Positions 52,896 to 61,999 of a stretch of 64,000 bases of DNA are shown here, in pieces (within the stretch, counting starts at the first letter, position 1; the number at the start of each line of letters is the position of its first letter). Both the position numbers and the translations under genes were made by a program. This DNA is from Parvularcula sp964219355 (GTDB taxonomy: Bacteria; Pseudomonadota; Alphaproteobacteria; Caulobacterales; Parvularculaceae), in contig CAXPOZ010000002.1 of NCBI GenBank assembly GCA_964219355.1, positions 1 to 64,000 on the forward strand. The letters are read 5' to 3'. The notes below the pieces were generated by a model, which saw only the letters and a list, made by a program, of their open reading frames with translations, did no database searches and had not been told where the DNA came from.

Positions 52896-52922
52896 TTAGC
52901 AGCCACCCTGTGTGAGTGCTAA
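52896..52922 (+). promoter_or_regulatory. CIRCE operator (HrcA binding site)
   Basis: The right arm GAGTGCTAA is perfect. The left arm TTAGCAGCC matches seven of nine positions of TTAGCACTC, and the spacer is the standard nine bases. It lies between promoter and groES start, so HrcA should repress the operon at normal temperature. Confidence 0.82.
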
Positions 52923-52989
52923 AATCATAGAAACCCGCGGAAACACAAGCTTTTCGCCCGTTCAACACAGTCATTCGGAGAAAATATCC

Positions 52990-53277
52990 ATGGCTTTCAG
53001 ACCGCTCCATGACCGCGTCCTGGTCCGCCGCGTCGAAGAAGACGAAAAAACAGCTGGCGGCATCATTATCCCCGACACCGCCAAGGAAAAGCCCCAGCAG
53101 GGTGAAGTCGTGGCCGTCGGCTCCGGCGCACGTGGCGACGATAACGAAATCGTCCCCCTCGAAGTCAAATCCGGCGATCGCATCCTGTTCGGCAAATGGT
53201 CGGGCACCGAAGTGAAACTCGACGGTGAAGACCTGCTCATCATGAAAGAAAGCGACATTCTGGGCATCCTCGACTGA
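52990..53277 (+). CDS. groES: Co-chaperonin GroES
   Basis: A 95-residue protein: FRPLHDRVLVRRVEEDEKTAGGI at the start (read from residue 3), the mobile loop following it, and GDRILFGKWSGTEVKLDGEDLLIMKE toward the end. It caps GroEL in the folding cycle. The ATG at 52990 is chosen; an earlier in-frame start at 52912 would overlap the CIRCE element. groEL follows after 51 bases. Confidence 0.97.
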   Translation: MAFRPLHDRVLVRRVEEDEKTAGGIIIPDTAKEKPQQGEVVAVGSGARGDDNEIVPLEVKSGDRILFGKWSGTEVKLDGEDLLIMKESDILGILD

Positions 53278-53328
53278 GGATCCGGAACGCTTCATTCATC
53301 CGTCAACGAATTTTAGGGAATAGAGAAA

Positions 53329-54972
53329 ATGGCAGCTAAAGAAGTCCGCTTCGAAGCCGATGCCCGTGAGAAAATGCTCCGCGGTGTCGATATCCTCGCC
53401 AATGCCGTCAAAGTGACCCTCGGCCCGAAAGGCCGCAACGTGGTCATCGAGAAATCTTTCGGTGCGCCGCGCACGACGAAAGACGGCGTCTCGGTCGCAA
53501 AAGAAATCGAGCTTGAAGACAAGTTCGAAAATATGGGCGCTCAGCTCATCAAGGAAGTTGCGTCCAAGACCAATGACGAAGCCGGTGACGGCACTACGAC
53601 CGCAACCGTCCTCGCTCAAGCCATCGTCCGTGAAGGTCACAAATATGTGGCTGCCGGCATGAACCCGATGGACCTCAAGCGCGGTGTTGATCTTGCTGTC
53701 TCGAAAGTCGTCGAGACGATCAAATCGCATTCGACCCCGGTTTCGGGTTCGGAAGGCATCGAGCAGGTCGGCACGATTTCCGCCAATGGTGAAAAAGAAA
53801 TCGGCCAGATGATCGCTGAAGCTATGTCGAAAGTCGGCAATGAAGGCGTCATCACGGTTGAAGAATCCAAGACCGCTGAAACCGAACTCGACGTCGTCGA
53901 AGGCATGCAGTTCGACCGCGGCTACCTCTCGCCGTACTTCATCACGAATGCGGACAAAATGTCGGCTGAGCTCGAGGATCCGTTCATCCTCCTGCACGAG
54001 AAGAAACTCTCGAACCTTCAGTCCATGCTGCCGCTGCTCGAGTCTGTCGTTCAGTCCTCGCGCCCGCTGCTGATCATCTCTGAAGATGTCGAAGGCGAAG
54101 CGCTCGCGACCCTCGTCGTCAACAAACTGCGTGGTGGTCTGAAGATTGCTGCTGTCAAAGCACCGGGCTTCGGCGATCGCCGCAAAGCCATGCTCGAAGA
54201 CATCGCGATCCTGACCGGTGGCCAGGTTGTCTCTGAAGATCTCGGCATCAAGCTTGAGAATGTCGGCCTCGACATGCTCGGCACGGCGAAACGCGTTGTC
54301 ATCACCAAAGACAACACGACCATCGTCGACGGTGCTGGCTCTAAAGATGACATCGAGGCCCGCACGGCACAGATCCGCCGTCAGATCGAAGATACGTCTT
54401 CGGATTATGACCGTGAGAAGCTGCAAGAGCGTCTCGCTAAACTTGCTGGTGGCGTTGCTGTCATCAAGGTTGGCGGCGCGACGGAAGTCGAAGTCAAAGA
54501 GCGCAAAGACCGCGTCGATGACGCGCTCAACGCAACCCGCGCTGCTGTCGAAGAAGGCATCGTCCCGGGCGGCGGCACCGCGCTGCTTTATGCATCGAAA
54601 GTGCTCGACGGCCTGACCGGCGACAATGCCGACCAGAAAGCCGGTATCGCGATCGTTCGCCGTGCGCTTCAGGCGCCGCTGCGTCAGATCGTCGAGAACG
54701 CTGGCGAAGAAGGCTCGATCGTTGTCGGTAAACTGCTTGAGCAGGACGACACCAAGTTCGGCTTCAATGCGCAGACGGAAGAATATGGCGACCTGCTCGG
54801 CATGGGCATCGTCGATCCGGCGAAAGTCGTCCGTACCGCACTTCAGGATGCAGCGTCGATCGCTGGTCTCCTCATCACGACGGAGGCGATGATCGCAGAA
54901 GCGCCAAAAAAAGATAGCGCCCCTGCAATGCCCGACATGGGCGGCATGGGCGGAATGGGCGGCATGATGTAA
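53329..54972 (+). CDS. groEL: Chaperonin GroEL
   Basis: A 547-residue chaperonin of normal length. The ATP site DEAGDGTTTATVLAQ is near residue 82, the apical domain has the conserved GYLSPYFITN segment near 200, and the flexible C terminus is GGM-rich (MGGMGGMGGMM). Together with groES it is controlled by CIRCE, and it ends at a strong terminator. Confidence 0.98.
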   Translation: MAAKEVRFEADAREKMLRGVDILANAVKVTLGPKGRNVVIEKSFGAPRTTKDGVSVAKEIELEDKFENMGAQLIKEVASKTNDEAGDGTTTATVLAQAIVREGHKYVAAGMNPMDLKRGVDLAVSKVVETIKSHSTPVSGSEGIEQVGTISANGEKEIGQMIAEAMSKVGNEGVITVEESKTAETELDVVEGMQFDRGYLSPYFITNADKMSAELEDPFILLHEKKLSNLQSMLPLLESVVQSSRPLLIISEDVEGEALATLVVNKLRGGLKIAAVKAPGFGDRRKAMLEDIAILTGGQVVSEDLGIKLENVGLDMLGTAKRVVITKDNTTIVDGAGSKDDIEARTAQIRRQIEDTSSDYDREKLQERLAKLAGGVAVIKVGGATEVEVKERKDRVDDALNATRAAVEEGIVPGGGTALLYASKVLDGLTGDNADQKAGIAIVRRALQAPLRQIVENAGEEGSIVVGKLLEQDDTKFGFNAQTEEYGDLLGMGIVDPAKVVRTALQDAASIAGLLITTEAMIAEAPKKDSAPAMPDMGGMGGMGGMM

Positions 54973-55015
54973 TCATCAGTCCCGTGAGGGATTGAAGACA
55001 TCATGGTCTGTATCG

Positions 55016-55046
55016 AAAGGGCGCTCCGCAAGGGGCGCCCTTTTTT
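55016..55046 (+). terminator. groEL terminator
   Basis: AAAGGGCGC pairs with GCGCCCTTT across ten bases and is followed by TTT. Confidence 0.88.
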
Positions 55047-55111
55047 ATTCTCATCTCCGTGCATCCCCGCGCAGGCGGGGACCTGCCTTTGAAGCGCTAG
55101 TCTCACCATCC

Positions 55112-55140
55112 GTCATCCCGCGGCTTGACCGCGGGATCCA
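55112..55140. repeat. Palindromic dispersed repeat, copy A
   Basis: GTCATCCCGCGGCTTGACCGCGGGATCCA is a hairpin (CCCGCGG, CTTGA, CCGCGGG). It is an inverted copy of 55235-55263. A related hairpin lies just before it, at about 55062-55085 (CCCCGCGCAGGCGGGG). The 360-base space from 54973 to 55335 otherwise carries no gene. Confidence 0.7.
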
Positions 55141-55234
55141 GGAAGCGCTGGTAACAAGATAAGATGAGTGGGGACTTCGCTCTGGCACGTCAGTCTAATG
55201 ACCTTTCCATCCCACTGCTGGCGCATCACCACCA

Positions 55235-55263
55235 TGGATCCCGCGGTCAAGCCGCGGGACGAC
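55235..55263. repeat. Palindromic dispersed repeat, copy B (inverted)
   Basis: TGGATCCCGCGGTCAAGCCGCGGGACGAC is the reverse complement of copy A over nearly its whole length, 94 bases away. Together they could form a long cruciform. Such pairs are frequent intergenic elements in this class. Confidence 0.7.
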
Positions 55264-55335
55264 GGCACTCAGAATGCAGAGAGAATTTCCTCCCCCGTGA
55301 AAGAGGTACTTGAAGCTCAGAAGGCTCCAACGCCC

Positions 55336-55509
55336 TCAAAACCAGTTCGCGGTGCAGGGGGCGTTCTGCGATTTTGCGCGGGCGCACTGGCGGACAATCC
55401 GCAGGATCACCGCATCGGTATCCGGGTTTGCCTCGCGAAGTCTGGCGCGGGCGTGCGGCGGGACGGCGTGGCCGGGGGCGGCGGATTTGATGGCTTGGGG
55501 CCGGGTCAT
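55336..55509 (-). CDS. Small hypothetical protein
   Basis: A 57-residue frame from ATG 55509 with AGGAG nine bases upstream. It has a basic middle (HARARLREANPDTDAVILRIVRQCARA) and two cysteines. No family is known to me. The ribosome site favours it, but it lies next to dispersed repeats and its size makes it uncertain. Confidence 0.4.
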   Translation of the reverse strand: MTRPQAIKSAAPGHAVPPHARARLREANPDTDAVILRIVRQCARAKSQNAPCTANWF

Positions 55510-55712
55510 TTCGGGGCACTCCTGACGCTACAGCGTCAACAGTGCGCTTTTCGGGCCGACCGGGCAGTGATCCCCGTCACGCTGGCAGAGTTAAAAATCC
55601 ATGACTCTCAACGGCCTAGACTTGTGTCTTCTATTACTGCGCCCTTCGCTGGACGGCGTACAACCACAAGCTATGCTCGCTCGATTACCTGCTCCAGGAG
55701 GGGAGAAAACGA

Positions 55713-55985
55713 ATGGCAAAATCGGAAAAGACGTCGGCTGCCGTCGCGAAAATCGCGAGCAAGGCGATGAAAGACCCATCATCGCTGTCGGCCAAGGAGA
55801 TCAAATCGCTCGCCGCTTCGGCTCTGACGCAAGTGGAGGACAAGCCCAAGAAAAAGGCCGTGAAGAAGAAAGCGGCCAAGAAGAAGGCGGTAACCAAGAA
55901 AGCTGCCGCGAAAAAAACCGCCAAGAAAAAAGCCGTGAAAAAGAAAGTGGCCAAGAAAAAAGCCACGAAGAAAAAGTCAAAATAG
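55713..55985 (+). CDS. Lysine-rich histone-H1-like protein
   Basis: A 90-residue protein in two parts. Residues 1-45 are a short helical head (KTSAAVAKIASKAMKDPSSLS and AKEIKSLAASAL). Residues 46-90 are an extreme basic tail with repeated KKKAVKKKAAKKKA units, resembling the C-terminal tail of eukaryotic H1 and of bacterial H1-like proteins. It should bind DNA or RNA without strong sequence preference. AGGAGGGGAG precedes the ATG. Its regulation is unknown. Confidence 0.78.
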   Translation: MAKSEKTSAAVAKIASKAMKDPSSLSAKEIKSLAASALTQVEDKPKKKAVKKKAAKKKAVTKKAAAKKTAKKKAVKKKVAKKKATKKKSK

Positions 55986-56048
55986 TCGAGACAGCTCCGC
56001 CGCCACCAGCGCCGCCGAGCGGCCCTGGCGGCTGGGTTCGGCGGGTGA

Positions 56049-56990
56049 TCAGTGAATTTCGCGGGCGAGGATCGTCCGGACAGTGATCCGTGCCACGAGC
56101 GAGGAGATCCCGCAAATCACGACCGGCACGATGGCAAGCCCGGCCAGCATGGCCGGCGCAGCCTGCAGGTTCGGCAAGAAAAGCCCTGCGTCTTCGGCAC
56201 CGAAACTCGCCGTCAGAAACAGGATCATTGCGGCGGAGAAGGCACCAATCGCGCCGCCCCTCAGGCCAAGCGAGAAATAACGGCGCTGTACCTGATCGGC
56301 GATGAATTTATCCGTGGCCCCGACAAGATGCATGACCTCGACAATCTCGCGATTGGCCGCGAGGCCCGCCCGGGTCGCAAAGATGATGACGCAGGCCGTC
56401 GCCCCCATGATCATGGCAAAGACGATAAAGGCGAGCCCCTTGGCGCGGTTGGCGGCATCGACCAGCCGGTCATTCCATTGGCCGTGATCATCAAGCGCGG
56501 CCAACGGTGCGGCCTCGGCAAGACCATTACGCAAGGAAGACAGATCACGCCGCAAAGACGGGCTGATCTCAGCCGTGATGATGATCGGGATCGGAATATC
56601 CGCGCTCAGATTATCGCGTCCCAGCCAGGGCTCAAGCAGCTCTTCAGTCTCTGCCCGAGACATGCGGGCAACTTCTGTGACGCCCGGATGATCGCGCAAG
56701 AGGCCCTCGGCGATATCCGCATCTTGAAGAATAAGATCGGCGGCCGCCCCCCGAACTTGCACGGTGATCGTGCCCGAAAGATCGCCGGTCCAGTCGGCGG
56801 CGGCGCGCGAGACCATGAAATATCCAGCGAGCGAGACGCTGGCGATGAACGCGAGCACCGCGATCACGATCATTAGCGGCGTGCCGGAAGCCCCGGCTTC
56901 GGGCAGCAGCGGTGTCTGTCGCCGGGGCACGGCGGCCTCCAACGCCTCTTCGTCGACATAGCCTTCGTCGTCTTCGGCCGTTTCGCTCAC
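56049..56990 (-). CDS. ftsX: Cell-division ABC transporter permease FtsX
   Basis: A 313-residue protein with four transmembrane helices (about 40-62, 185-208, 235-258 and 278-300). A periplasmic loop follows the first helix and carries ILQDADIAEGLLRDHPGVTEV, the ECD lobe that activates peptidoglycan hydrolases via EnvC-like partners. The permease segment ANREIVEVMHLVGATDKFIA is diagnostic. It starts with GTG at 56990, overlapping the ftsE stop by four bases. No EnvC homologue is in the window. Confidence 0.94.
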   Translation of the reverse strand: MSETAEDDEGYVDEEALEAAVPRRQTPLLPEAGASGTPLMIVIAVLAFIASVSLAGYFMVSRAAADWTGDLSGTITVQVRGAAADLILQDADIAEGLLRDHPGVTEVARMSRAETEELLEPWLGRDNLSADIPIPIIITAEISPSLRRDLSSLRNGLAEAAPLAALDDHGQWNDRLVDAANRAKGLAFIVFAMIMGATACVIIFATRAGLAANREIVEVMHLVGATDKFIADQVQRRYFSLGLRGGAIGAFSAAMILFLTASFGAEDAGLFLPNLQAAPAMLAGLAIVPVVICGISSLVARITVRTILAREIH

Positions 56991-57715
56991 GGGGCCTGCT
57001 CCGTCAGTTCGGCCAGCGGTTGATGCAGGGTCAGATGCCCTTCTTTGAGCCGCAGGATCTTCATGGGGATGCGCCGGACGATGTGGAAATCATGGGTCGC
57101 CACGATGACAGCGGTGCCGAGGCGGTTCAGCTCCAGCAATAACTGCATGATTTTCCCGCCCATTTCCGGATCGACATTGCCGGTCGGCTCGTCGGCGAGG
57201 ATCAGATCGGGTTTCGAGACCAGCGCCCGGGCCAGCGCCACGCGCTGTTTCTGCCCTCCCGAAAGGACCGGGGGCTTTGCCAGAATGTGATCGCCGAGCC
57301 CGACCCAGCTTAAGAGTTCCATAACATCACCCCGATAATCCTGATCTTTGAAGCCCATCACACGCATGGGCAGGGCGACATTTTCATAGGCGGTCAGATG
57401 ATCGAGGAGACGGTTTTCCTGGAACACCACCCCGAGGCGGCGGCGCAGCGCCGGCCGGTCATCGGTGGCAAGGTCGCGCACTTCCTCTCCGAAAATCCGC
57501 ACGCTGCCCGAGGTGGGTTTGAGCGCCATGTAGATCAGCTTGAGCAGGGTCGTCTTGCCGGCGCCCGACGGGCCGGTCAGGAATCTGAAATCGCCCTCGC
57601 GCAGGACCATATCGGCGTGTTTGAGCACTTCATGCGTGCCGTCATAGGTCAGCGCGACGTCCCGCAATTCGACGATTTTCTGCGGCAATTCAGAGGTGTT
57701 GGTGGTGGCCGACAT
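56987..57715 (-). CDS. ftsE: Cell-division ATP-binding protein FtsE
   Basis: A 242-residue ABC ATPase. Walker A GPSGAGKTT is at 48-56, the signature LSGGQKQRVALARA near 145, and Walker B LILADEPTGNVD near 165. FtsE with FtsX couples ATP hydrolysis to septal wall remodelling. The ATG at 57715 fits homologues better than an in-frame start at 57763, which overlaps the divergent gene. Divergent from the zinc-ribbon gene, a common arrangement in alphaproteobacteria. Confidence 0.95.
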   Translation of the reverse strand: MSATTNTSELPQKIVELRDVALTYDGTHEVLKHADMVLREGDFRFLTGPSGAGKTTLLKLIYMALKPTSGSVRIFGEEVRDLATDDRPALRRRLGVVFQENRLLDHLTAYENVALPMRVMGFKDQDYRGDVMELLSWVGLGDHILAKPPVLSGGQKQRVALARALVSKPDLILADEPTGNVDPEMGGKIMQLLLELNRLGTAVIVATHDFHIVRRIPMKILRLKEGHLTLHQPLAELTEQAP

Positions 57716-57750
57716 GCCTGTGGTTACACCGTGTTCGGTCGGAGGGCGCA

Positions 57751-58926
57751 ATGCTGATCTCATGTCCGGCCTGCCCGAAAATGTATCGTGTGCCCGCCTC
57801 GGCGATCCCGCCAGAGGGGCGCGAGGTCAGCTGCTCTGCCTGCGGCACGGTCTGGTATGAAAAGGGTCTGGATGCCGAGGTCGTGACCGTCGGTGCCGGT
57901 GCCTTCACGGCCGCTGCCGCGCCGCGCCATATCCATGCGTCTCCGCCGCCGCGAGCCAGCAAGCCTGCACCTGCGCCGCGAGAAGAAGGCGAATCAACAG
58001 TCGTCGCGCTGTGGCGGCCAAAAGACGCCGTGCCCGGCTGGGATGAGGAGAAGGGGAGTTCTGCTTCTTCTGGTAAAGAGCATCCGCATCGCCAGCAGGA
58101 ATGGGTGAAAGCTGCTTTCGAGCCGCATCCTTTCCGCTCTGCTCCTAAGCAGGCGCCGCCTTCGCCGGAACCGAGCGCCGATGATGACTTGGCAGCGGAA
58201 GAGATGGCCGGGTATTTCTCGGCCGATGAAAAAACAGGCTTGAACTGGGCGGATTTGCCCCGGCAGATCCTCGCGCAGCTTACGGAGCGTCTCTCTCTCT
58301 GGCGGCAGGACCGTCAGGAGCGCAGCCTCAATCAGGGGATGGATGCCGCGCTGAAATTCCGTGACCGGATCAGGGCGCGCGAGCGCAACCGGCTGACCCC
58401 GGTACGCCGGCTCGGCTGGAGCGTCTGGATCATGATGGTGGCCACCATTGGCGTTGCGCTCAGCGACCGCGAACTGATGGAGACCATCTGGCCGGATACG
58501 TCGAGAGCATATGCCCGGGTCTTCGGGGCGCCCGAAAACCCGGCGGCGCTGGAGCTCAAAGGTGTCTCGACGCGATACGCCCAGTCCTTCGAAGGCCCGG
58601 TCCTCGAAATTCGCGGCACGGTCGTCAATGCCGGGACTATCCCGGCCCTGCCGCTTCTTGAATTGCGCGTCGATGGCGAAGTGCTGGCTGACTATCAGGC
58701 CGTTTCGCTTAGCGATGTGACGGTGCCGGTGCGCGGCGAGCGTCCGTTCGTTGTCCGCGCCATGGTGCCCGAAGGGACAGCGCGGGCCGATATCCGTGTG
58801 ACAGCCGGAGTGCCAGCCCCGGCGCCGGAAGCGCAAGGCTTTACCCTGCAGCAAACCGGCAGCGGCTGGGGCCGCGCCACCCTGCCGCCCTTGCCGATTG
58901 AGGCGATCGAGACGGCCGCAAGGTGA
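57751..58926 (+). CDS. MJ0042-type zinc-ribbon protein with membrane helix
   Basis: A 391-residue protein. The N-terminal zinc ribbon uses Cys5, Cys8, Cys28 and Cys31 (CPAC and CSAC). A disordered proline- and charge-rich linker follows (about 50-160), then a transmembrane helix near 220-240 and a C-terminal DUF3426-like periplasmic domain with VLEIRGTVVNAG and PLLELRVDGEV. The family is alphaproteobacterial and sits beside ftsEX, so a division or envelope role is likely but unproven. Confidence 0.82.
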   Translation: MLISCPACPKMYRVPASAIPPEGREVSCSACGTVWYEKGLDAEVVTVGAGAFTAAAAPRHIHASPPPRASKPAPAPREEGESTVVALWRPKDAVPGWDEEKGSSASSGKEHPHRQQEWVKAAFEPHPFRSAPKQAPPSPEPSADDDLAAEEMAGYFSADEKTGLNWADLPRQILAQLTERLSLWRQDRQERSLNQGMDAALKFRDRIRARERNRLTPVRRLGWSVWIMMVATIGVALSDRELMETIWPDTSRAYARVFGAPENPAALELKGVSTRYAQSFEGPVLEIRGTVVNAGTIPALPLLELRVDGEVLADYQAVSLSDVTVPVRGERPFVVRAMVPEGTARADIRVTAGVPAPAPEAQGFTLQQTGSGWGRATLPPLPIEAIETAAR

Positions 58927-58967
58927 CAGGCCGGCCCCGGTTATGATCTAAGACGAAGGATCACGAT

Positions 58968-59498
58968 GTGGCGGATGGCATGCGGACAATTTTCACGACC
59001 GAAGACATTGACCGGCGGCTCGGCGAGCTGGCCGGAGAAATCATTGCCGGGCTCGGCAAGCAATTCACCATGGTGCCGATCCTGACCGGCGGGTTCATCT
59101 TTGCGGCCGATCTTGCGCGGGCGCTGACGAAAGCGGGCGCCGATCCCGAAATCGATTTCATCCAGCTGTCGAGCTATGGGACGGGGCGCGTCTCCTCCGG
59201 CGAGATCCAGCTCGTGAAAGACGTGACCGCGCCGGTCGAAGGCCAGACAGTTCTTCTTGTCGATGACGTTCTTGATTCAGGCAAATCAGTCAGTTTTGCG
59301 CGGGACCTCTTCACCGCTCGCGGTGCGGCGCGGATTATGACCTGCGTGGCGGTCGACAAGACCAGCATCAAGGGGCGGGACGTCAAGGCGGAGTTCCGGC
59401 TCTTTGATATGCCGGACAATGCCTTCCTCGTCGGGTACGGGATGGATGATGCAGGCTCGTTACGCGGCCTGCCAACCATCAGTGCCCTGAACGACTAG
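58968..59498 (+). CDS. hpt: Hypoxanthine phosphoribosyltransferase
   Basis: A 176-residue purine salvage enzyme. The PRPP-binding motif VLLVDDVLDSGKS is near residue 96, SSYGTGR near 68, and the purine-binding VGYGMDDAGSLRGLP is near the end. It makes IMP or GMP from hypoxanthine or guanine and PRPP. The GTG at 58968 is the start, with AAGGA seven bases upstream. Convergent with the TIGR02302 gene. Confidence 0.94.
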   Translation: MADGMRTIFTTEDIDRRLGELAGEIIAGLGKQFTMVPILTGGFIFAADLARALTKAGADPEIDFIQLSSYGTGRVSSGEIQLVKDVTAPVEGQTVLLVDDVLDSGKSVSFARDLFTARGAARIMTCVAVDKTSIKGRDVKAEFRLFDMPDNAFLVGYGMDDAGSLRGLPTISALND

Positions 59499-59503
59499 GC
59501 ACC

Positions 59504-61978
59504 TCAGAAACGCCGCAGCAATCTTTCGATATATTCCCGGTCCGCTTCGGGCAGGGCCGGATCGCGCAGGCGTTCGCGTAAAGAGCGGGTCAGCTCGCGT
59601 ACCCGTTCGGGGTCAGAAAGGTCGGGGATCTCAACGCCGCTGTCGCCCATGCCCTGATAGAGACGGCCGAGCGGATCGCGGTCAGCGGACTGACCGGCAA
59701 CACTGCCTGAATCGGCGGCGCGGCCATCTCCGTCCTGAGCATCTTCTGCGGCAATCGCTTCTTCGGCAAGGGCGGCGGCCCCGTCGCGGAGCAGGCTCAT
59801 CGCGCGTTCTTGCGCCTGTCCGGCACTCGTCAGATCCCCGCGTTCAAGGGCGCGGGCGGCGCCCTCCATCATCTGGGCTGCCTGATCGAGCGCTTGGGCG
59901 CCGGCGCTTTGCTCGCCCGCGGCTTCATCACTCAGATTGCGGGCGGCCTCGGCGAGGTCGCGCTGGCCCTGCGCCAGTCCACTCTGTGTACGATCCCCCC
60001 GGCGGGCAGAGAAGGTCTCATCGGCAAGGCGGCGCTGCTGATCGATCAGCTCTCCGGCTTCGCCCAGCGTGCCGCCCTGACCTTCGCCGGGCTCACCATC
60101 GCCATTTTCACCGGACTGGCTGTTTGGTCCGCCTGCGGTGCTTTCGCCTTCGCCATTGCCTTGCGTGATACGCATGTTCTGGAGCATTTGTTCAAGCTCA
60201 GCCAGCCGCGCGCGGGCCGCTTCGCTGTCGCCCTGACGGCGCAGACGAGCGATCTCATCGAGAATGTCGTTGAGGTCCTGTCCCTCAACCGTTTCGGAGA
60301 CGCCTTCTTCTTGTGCCAGCGCATCACCGGAAGCGGCAAGCGCCGCAAGGTAGTCGGCCATGGCCTGCCGCAGCTCTTCAACCAGCTCGTCGATTTCCTC
60401 CGGGGACGCCCCATTGGCGAGCGCCTGCCGCAAGGCTTCCTGTGCGGCCTCAAGGCGTTGGCGGGCAAGGGTCAGCCCCTCATCTTCCAACGCGATGGCG
60501 AGCGGCCAGAAGCTCTCGACCAACTCGTCGACATTCTCGCCGCGGCTCTTTTCGACATCGTGAAAAGCCGTCCGCAGGAGGAGATATTCCTTGGCATCGG
60601 CGGCAAACATTTCCGGCGCGACGGTCAGCGCATCAAGAAGACTTAAGGTGCGCCGCCAGGATTGCGGGGCGAGAGCGAGGTTTTGGCGTTGCTCGATAAT
60701 CGCGCGGGAGAGGGGGTTATAAAAGGTACGCTCCGGCAGGACGAGCGTCACTGGCTGGGAGGTTGCTGTCTGACCGGCGCCATCGGTGACGATGATCCGC
60801 AGGGAAACAGGCAGGCCCGCCCAGGGGTGCTCGGTCAGGTCGATGGCGACATCACGCGTGCCGGGTTCCCCGCGTAAGGCCGGGGCGTCGATCCGCGCCG
60901 GGCCGAGCGGGCCGGGAATGGGCGGCGCATCAGGCGGGCGGCGCAGATTGGCGGCAAGCCGCAGTTCGGTGGCGCCATCGGTGATGCCGTAATCATCCTC
61001 AACAGAGATCGTCAGCCTTGTGCGGATCCCGCCCTCAACGGAGGGCTCGCCGACCAGCCGGACGGTGGGCGGGGTGTCGGGAACCAGCTCGACGGGGATG
61101 TCCATCCGGTCGCGGCCTATACGGATTGTCACGATCCCGCTCTCTTGAAGCGTCGCGGTGAAAGTGCCCGGTGTCCGCGTGCCGTCCGGCGTTTCTTCCT
61201 CCGACGGCAGATGCGGCAGGGTCACGTCGATGTCGGGCGAGCTTTCCGCCGCCCGGTTTGCCCGTACCCGGAGGATACTCCCCGCAGGAAGGGTCAGGGC
61301 TTCTGCGACCCCTTCGGGCATCGCCTCACCGCGGACTAGAAAGCGCGGCGGCTGGCGGGTATATTCGGGCGGCTCGATCCAGATATCGGCGGTGACTGGC
61401 GTGCGGTCGCCAAAGCTGGGTTTGATCGCACTGCTGATCCGCTCCTGCGCGGCAGGACCTGCGACCAGAAGGCCGAGCAGGGCCAGAAGGAGGGCCGGGA
61501 TGCGCAGCGCATAAGGGTCGGTCCGGTCGATGACCGCGCGGGGCTTGCCGGCGCGAAGCTGGCCGAGCCCGTCGATCATCTGCCAGCGATGCATCTGCCA
61601 GAGGGGATTGTCCGCACTGCCGGCAAAGGGCCGGTCATCAAGATCGGCAAGCTGGCCCGGCGGCAGGCCGGATTCGCGCTCAAGCCGGCTTCGTGTCTCC
61701 TCCCGCTTCGGGAACATCAGATGCGGTTCGGCAACGATGATCGCCCAGACAAGGAGGCCGAGGAAATTGACCAGCGCCAGCACATGCAGCCAGCCCGGAA
61801 GGCCATCGAATACCCCGAACAGGGCCAGCCCGATAAAGACGAAAAAGACGATCAGGATCGGGACGAGGCCCGCATAAAGCCGTTCCCACAGCATCACCAT
61901 GCGGGTCTGAAACAGCGGCAGGGACAGGGACGGCTTGCGCATTGGCCCGGTCGTAGCGGGCGCCGGGCCTCGGGTCAT
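59504..61978 (-). CDS. TIGR02302 (DUF4175) family membrane protein
   Basis: An 824-residue protein typical of alphaproteobacteria. Three transmembrane helices lie in the first 190 residues (about 33-52, 62-82, 160-178), followed by a periplasmic domain with beta strands (residues 200-430) and a long helical, Gln/Glu/Gly-rich C-terminal region with low-complexity linker (NGEGESTAGGPNSQSGENG near 625). The function is unknown, but it is a core gene in the class. It is 21 bases downstream of rmuC. Confidence 0.88.
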   Translation of the reverse strand: MTRGPAPATTGPMRKPSLSLPLFQTRMVMLWERLYAGLVPILIVFFVFIGLALFGVFDGLPGWLHVLALVNFLGLLVWAIIVAEPHLMFPKREETRSRLERESGLPPGQLADLDDRPFAGSADNPLWQMHRWQMIDGLGQLRAGKPRAVIDRTDPYALRIPALLLALLGLLVAGPAAQERISSAIKPSFGDRTPVTADIWIEPPEYTRQPPRFLVRGEAMPEGVAEALTLPAGSILRVRANRAAESSPDIDVTLPHLPSEEETPDGTRTPGTFTATLQESGIVTIRIGRDRMDIPVELVPDTPPTVRLVGEPSVEGGIRTRLTISVEDDYGITDGATELRLAANLRRPPDAPPIPGPLGPARIDAPALRGEPGTRDVAIDLTEHPWAGLPVSLRIIVTDGAGQTATSQPVTLVLPERTFYNPLSRAIIEQRQNLALAPQSWRRTLSLLDALTVAPEMFAADAKEYLLLRTAFHDVEKSRGENVDELVESFWPLAIALEDEGLTLARQRLEAAQEALRQALANGASPEEIDELVEELRQAMADYLAALAASGDALAQEEGVSETVEGQDLNDILDEIARLRRQGDSEAARARLAELEQMLQNMRITQGNGEGESTAGGPNSQSGENGDGEPGEGQGGTLGEAGELIDQQRRLADETFSARRGDRTQSGLAQGQRDLAEAARNLSDEAAGEQSAGAQALDQAAQMMEGAARALERGDLTSAGQAQERAMSLLRDGAAALAEEAIAAEDAQDGDGRAADSGSVAGQSADRDPLGRLYQGMGDSGVEIPDLSDPERVRELTRSLRERLRDPALPEADREYIERLLRRF

Positions 61979-61999
61979 CTATCGAAATCGAAAGGGTTA

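Noticed and set aside
55168..55770. Plus-strand frame of about 200 codons across the repeats
   Set aside because: It runs through both palindromic repeats and overlaps the lysine-rich gene; the product is Arg/Gly/Pro-rich and unlikely to be made.
59810..60646. Open frame antisense to the TIGR02302 gene
   Set aside because: Low-complexity codon bias of the real gene produces it; no start signal.
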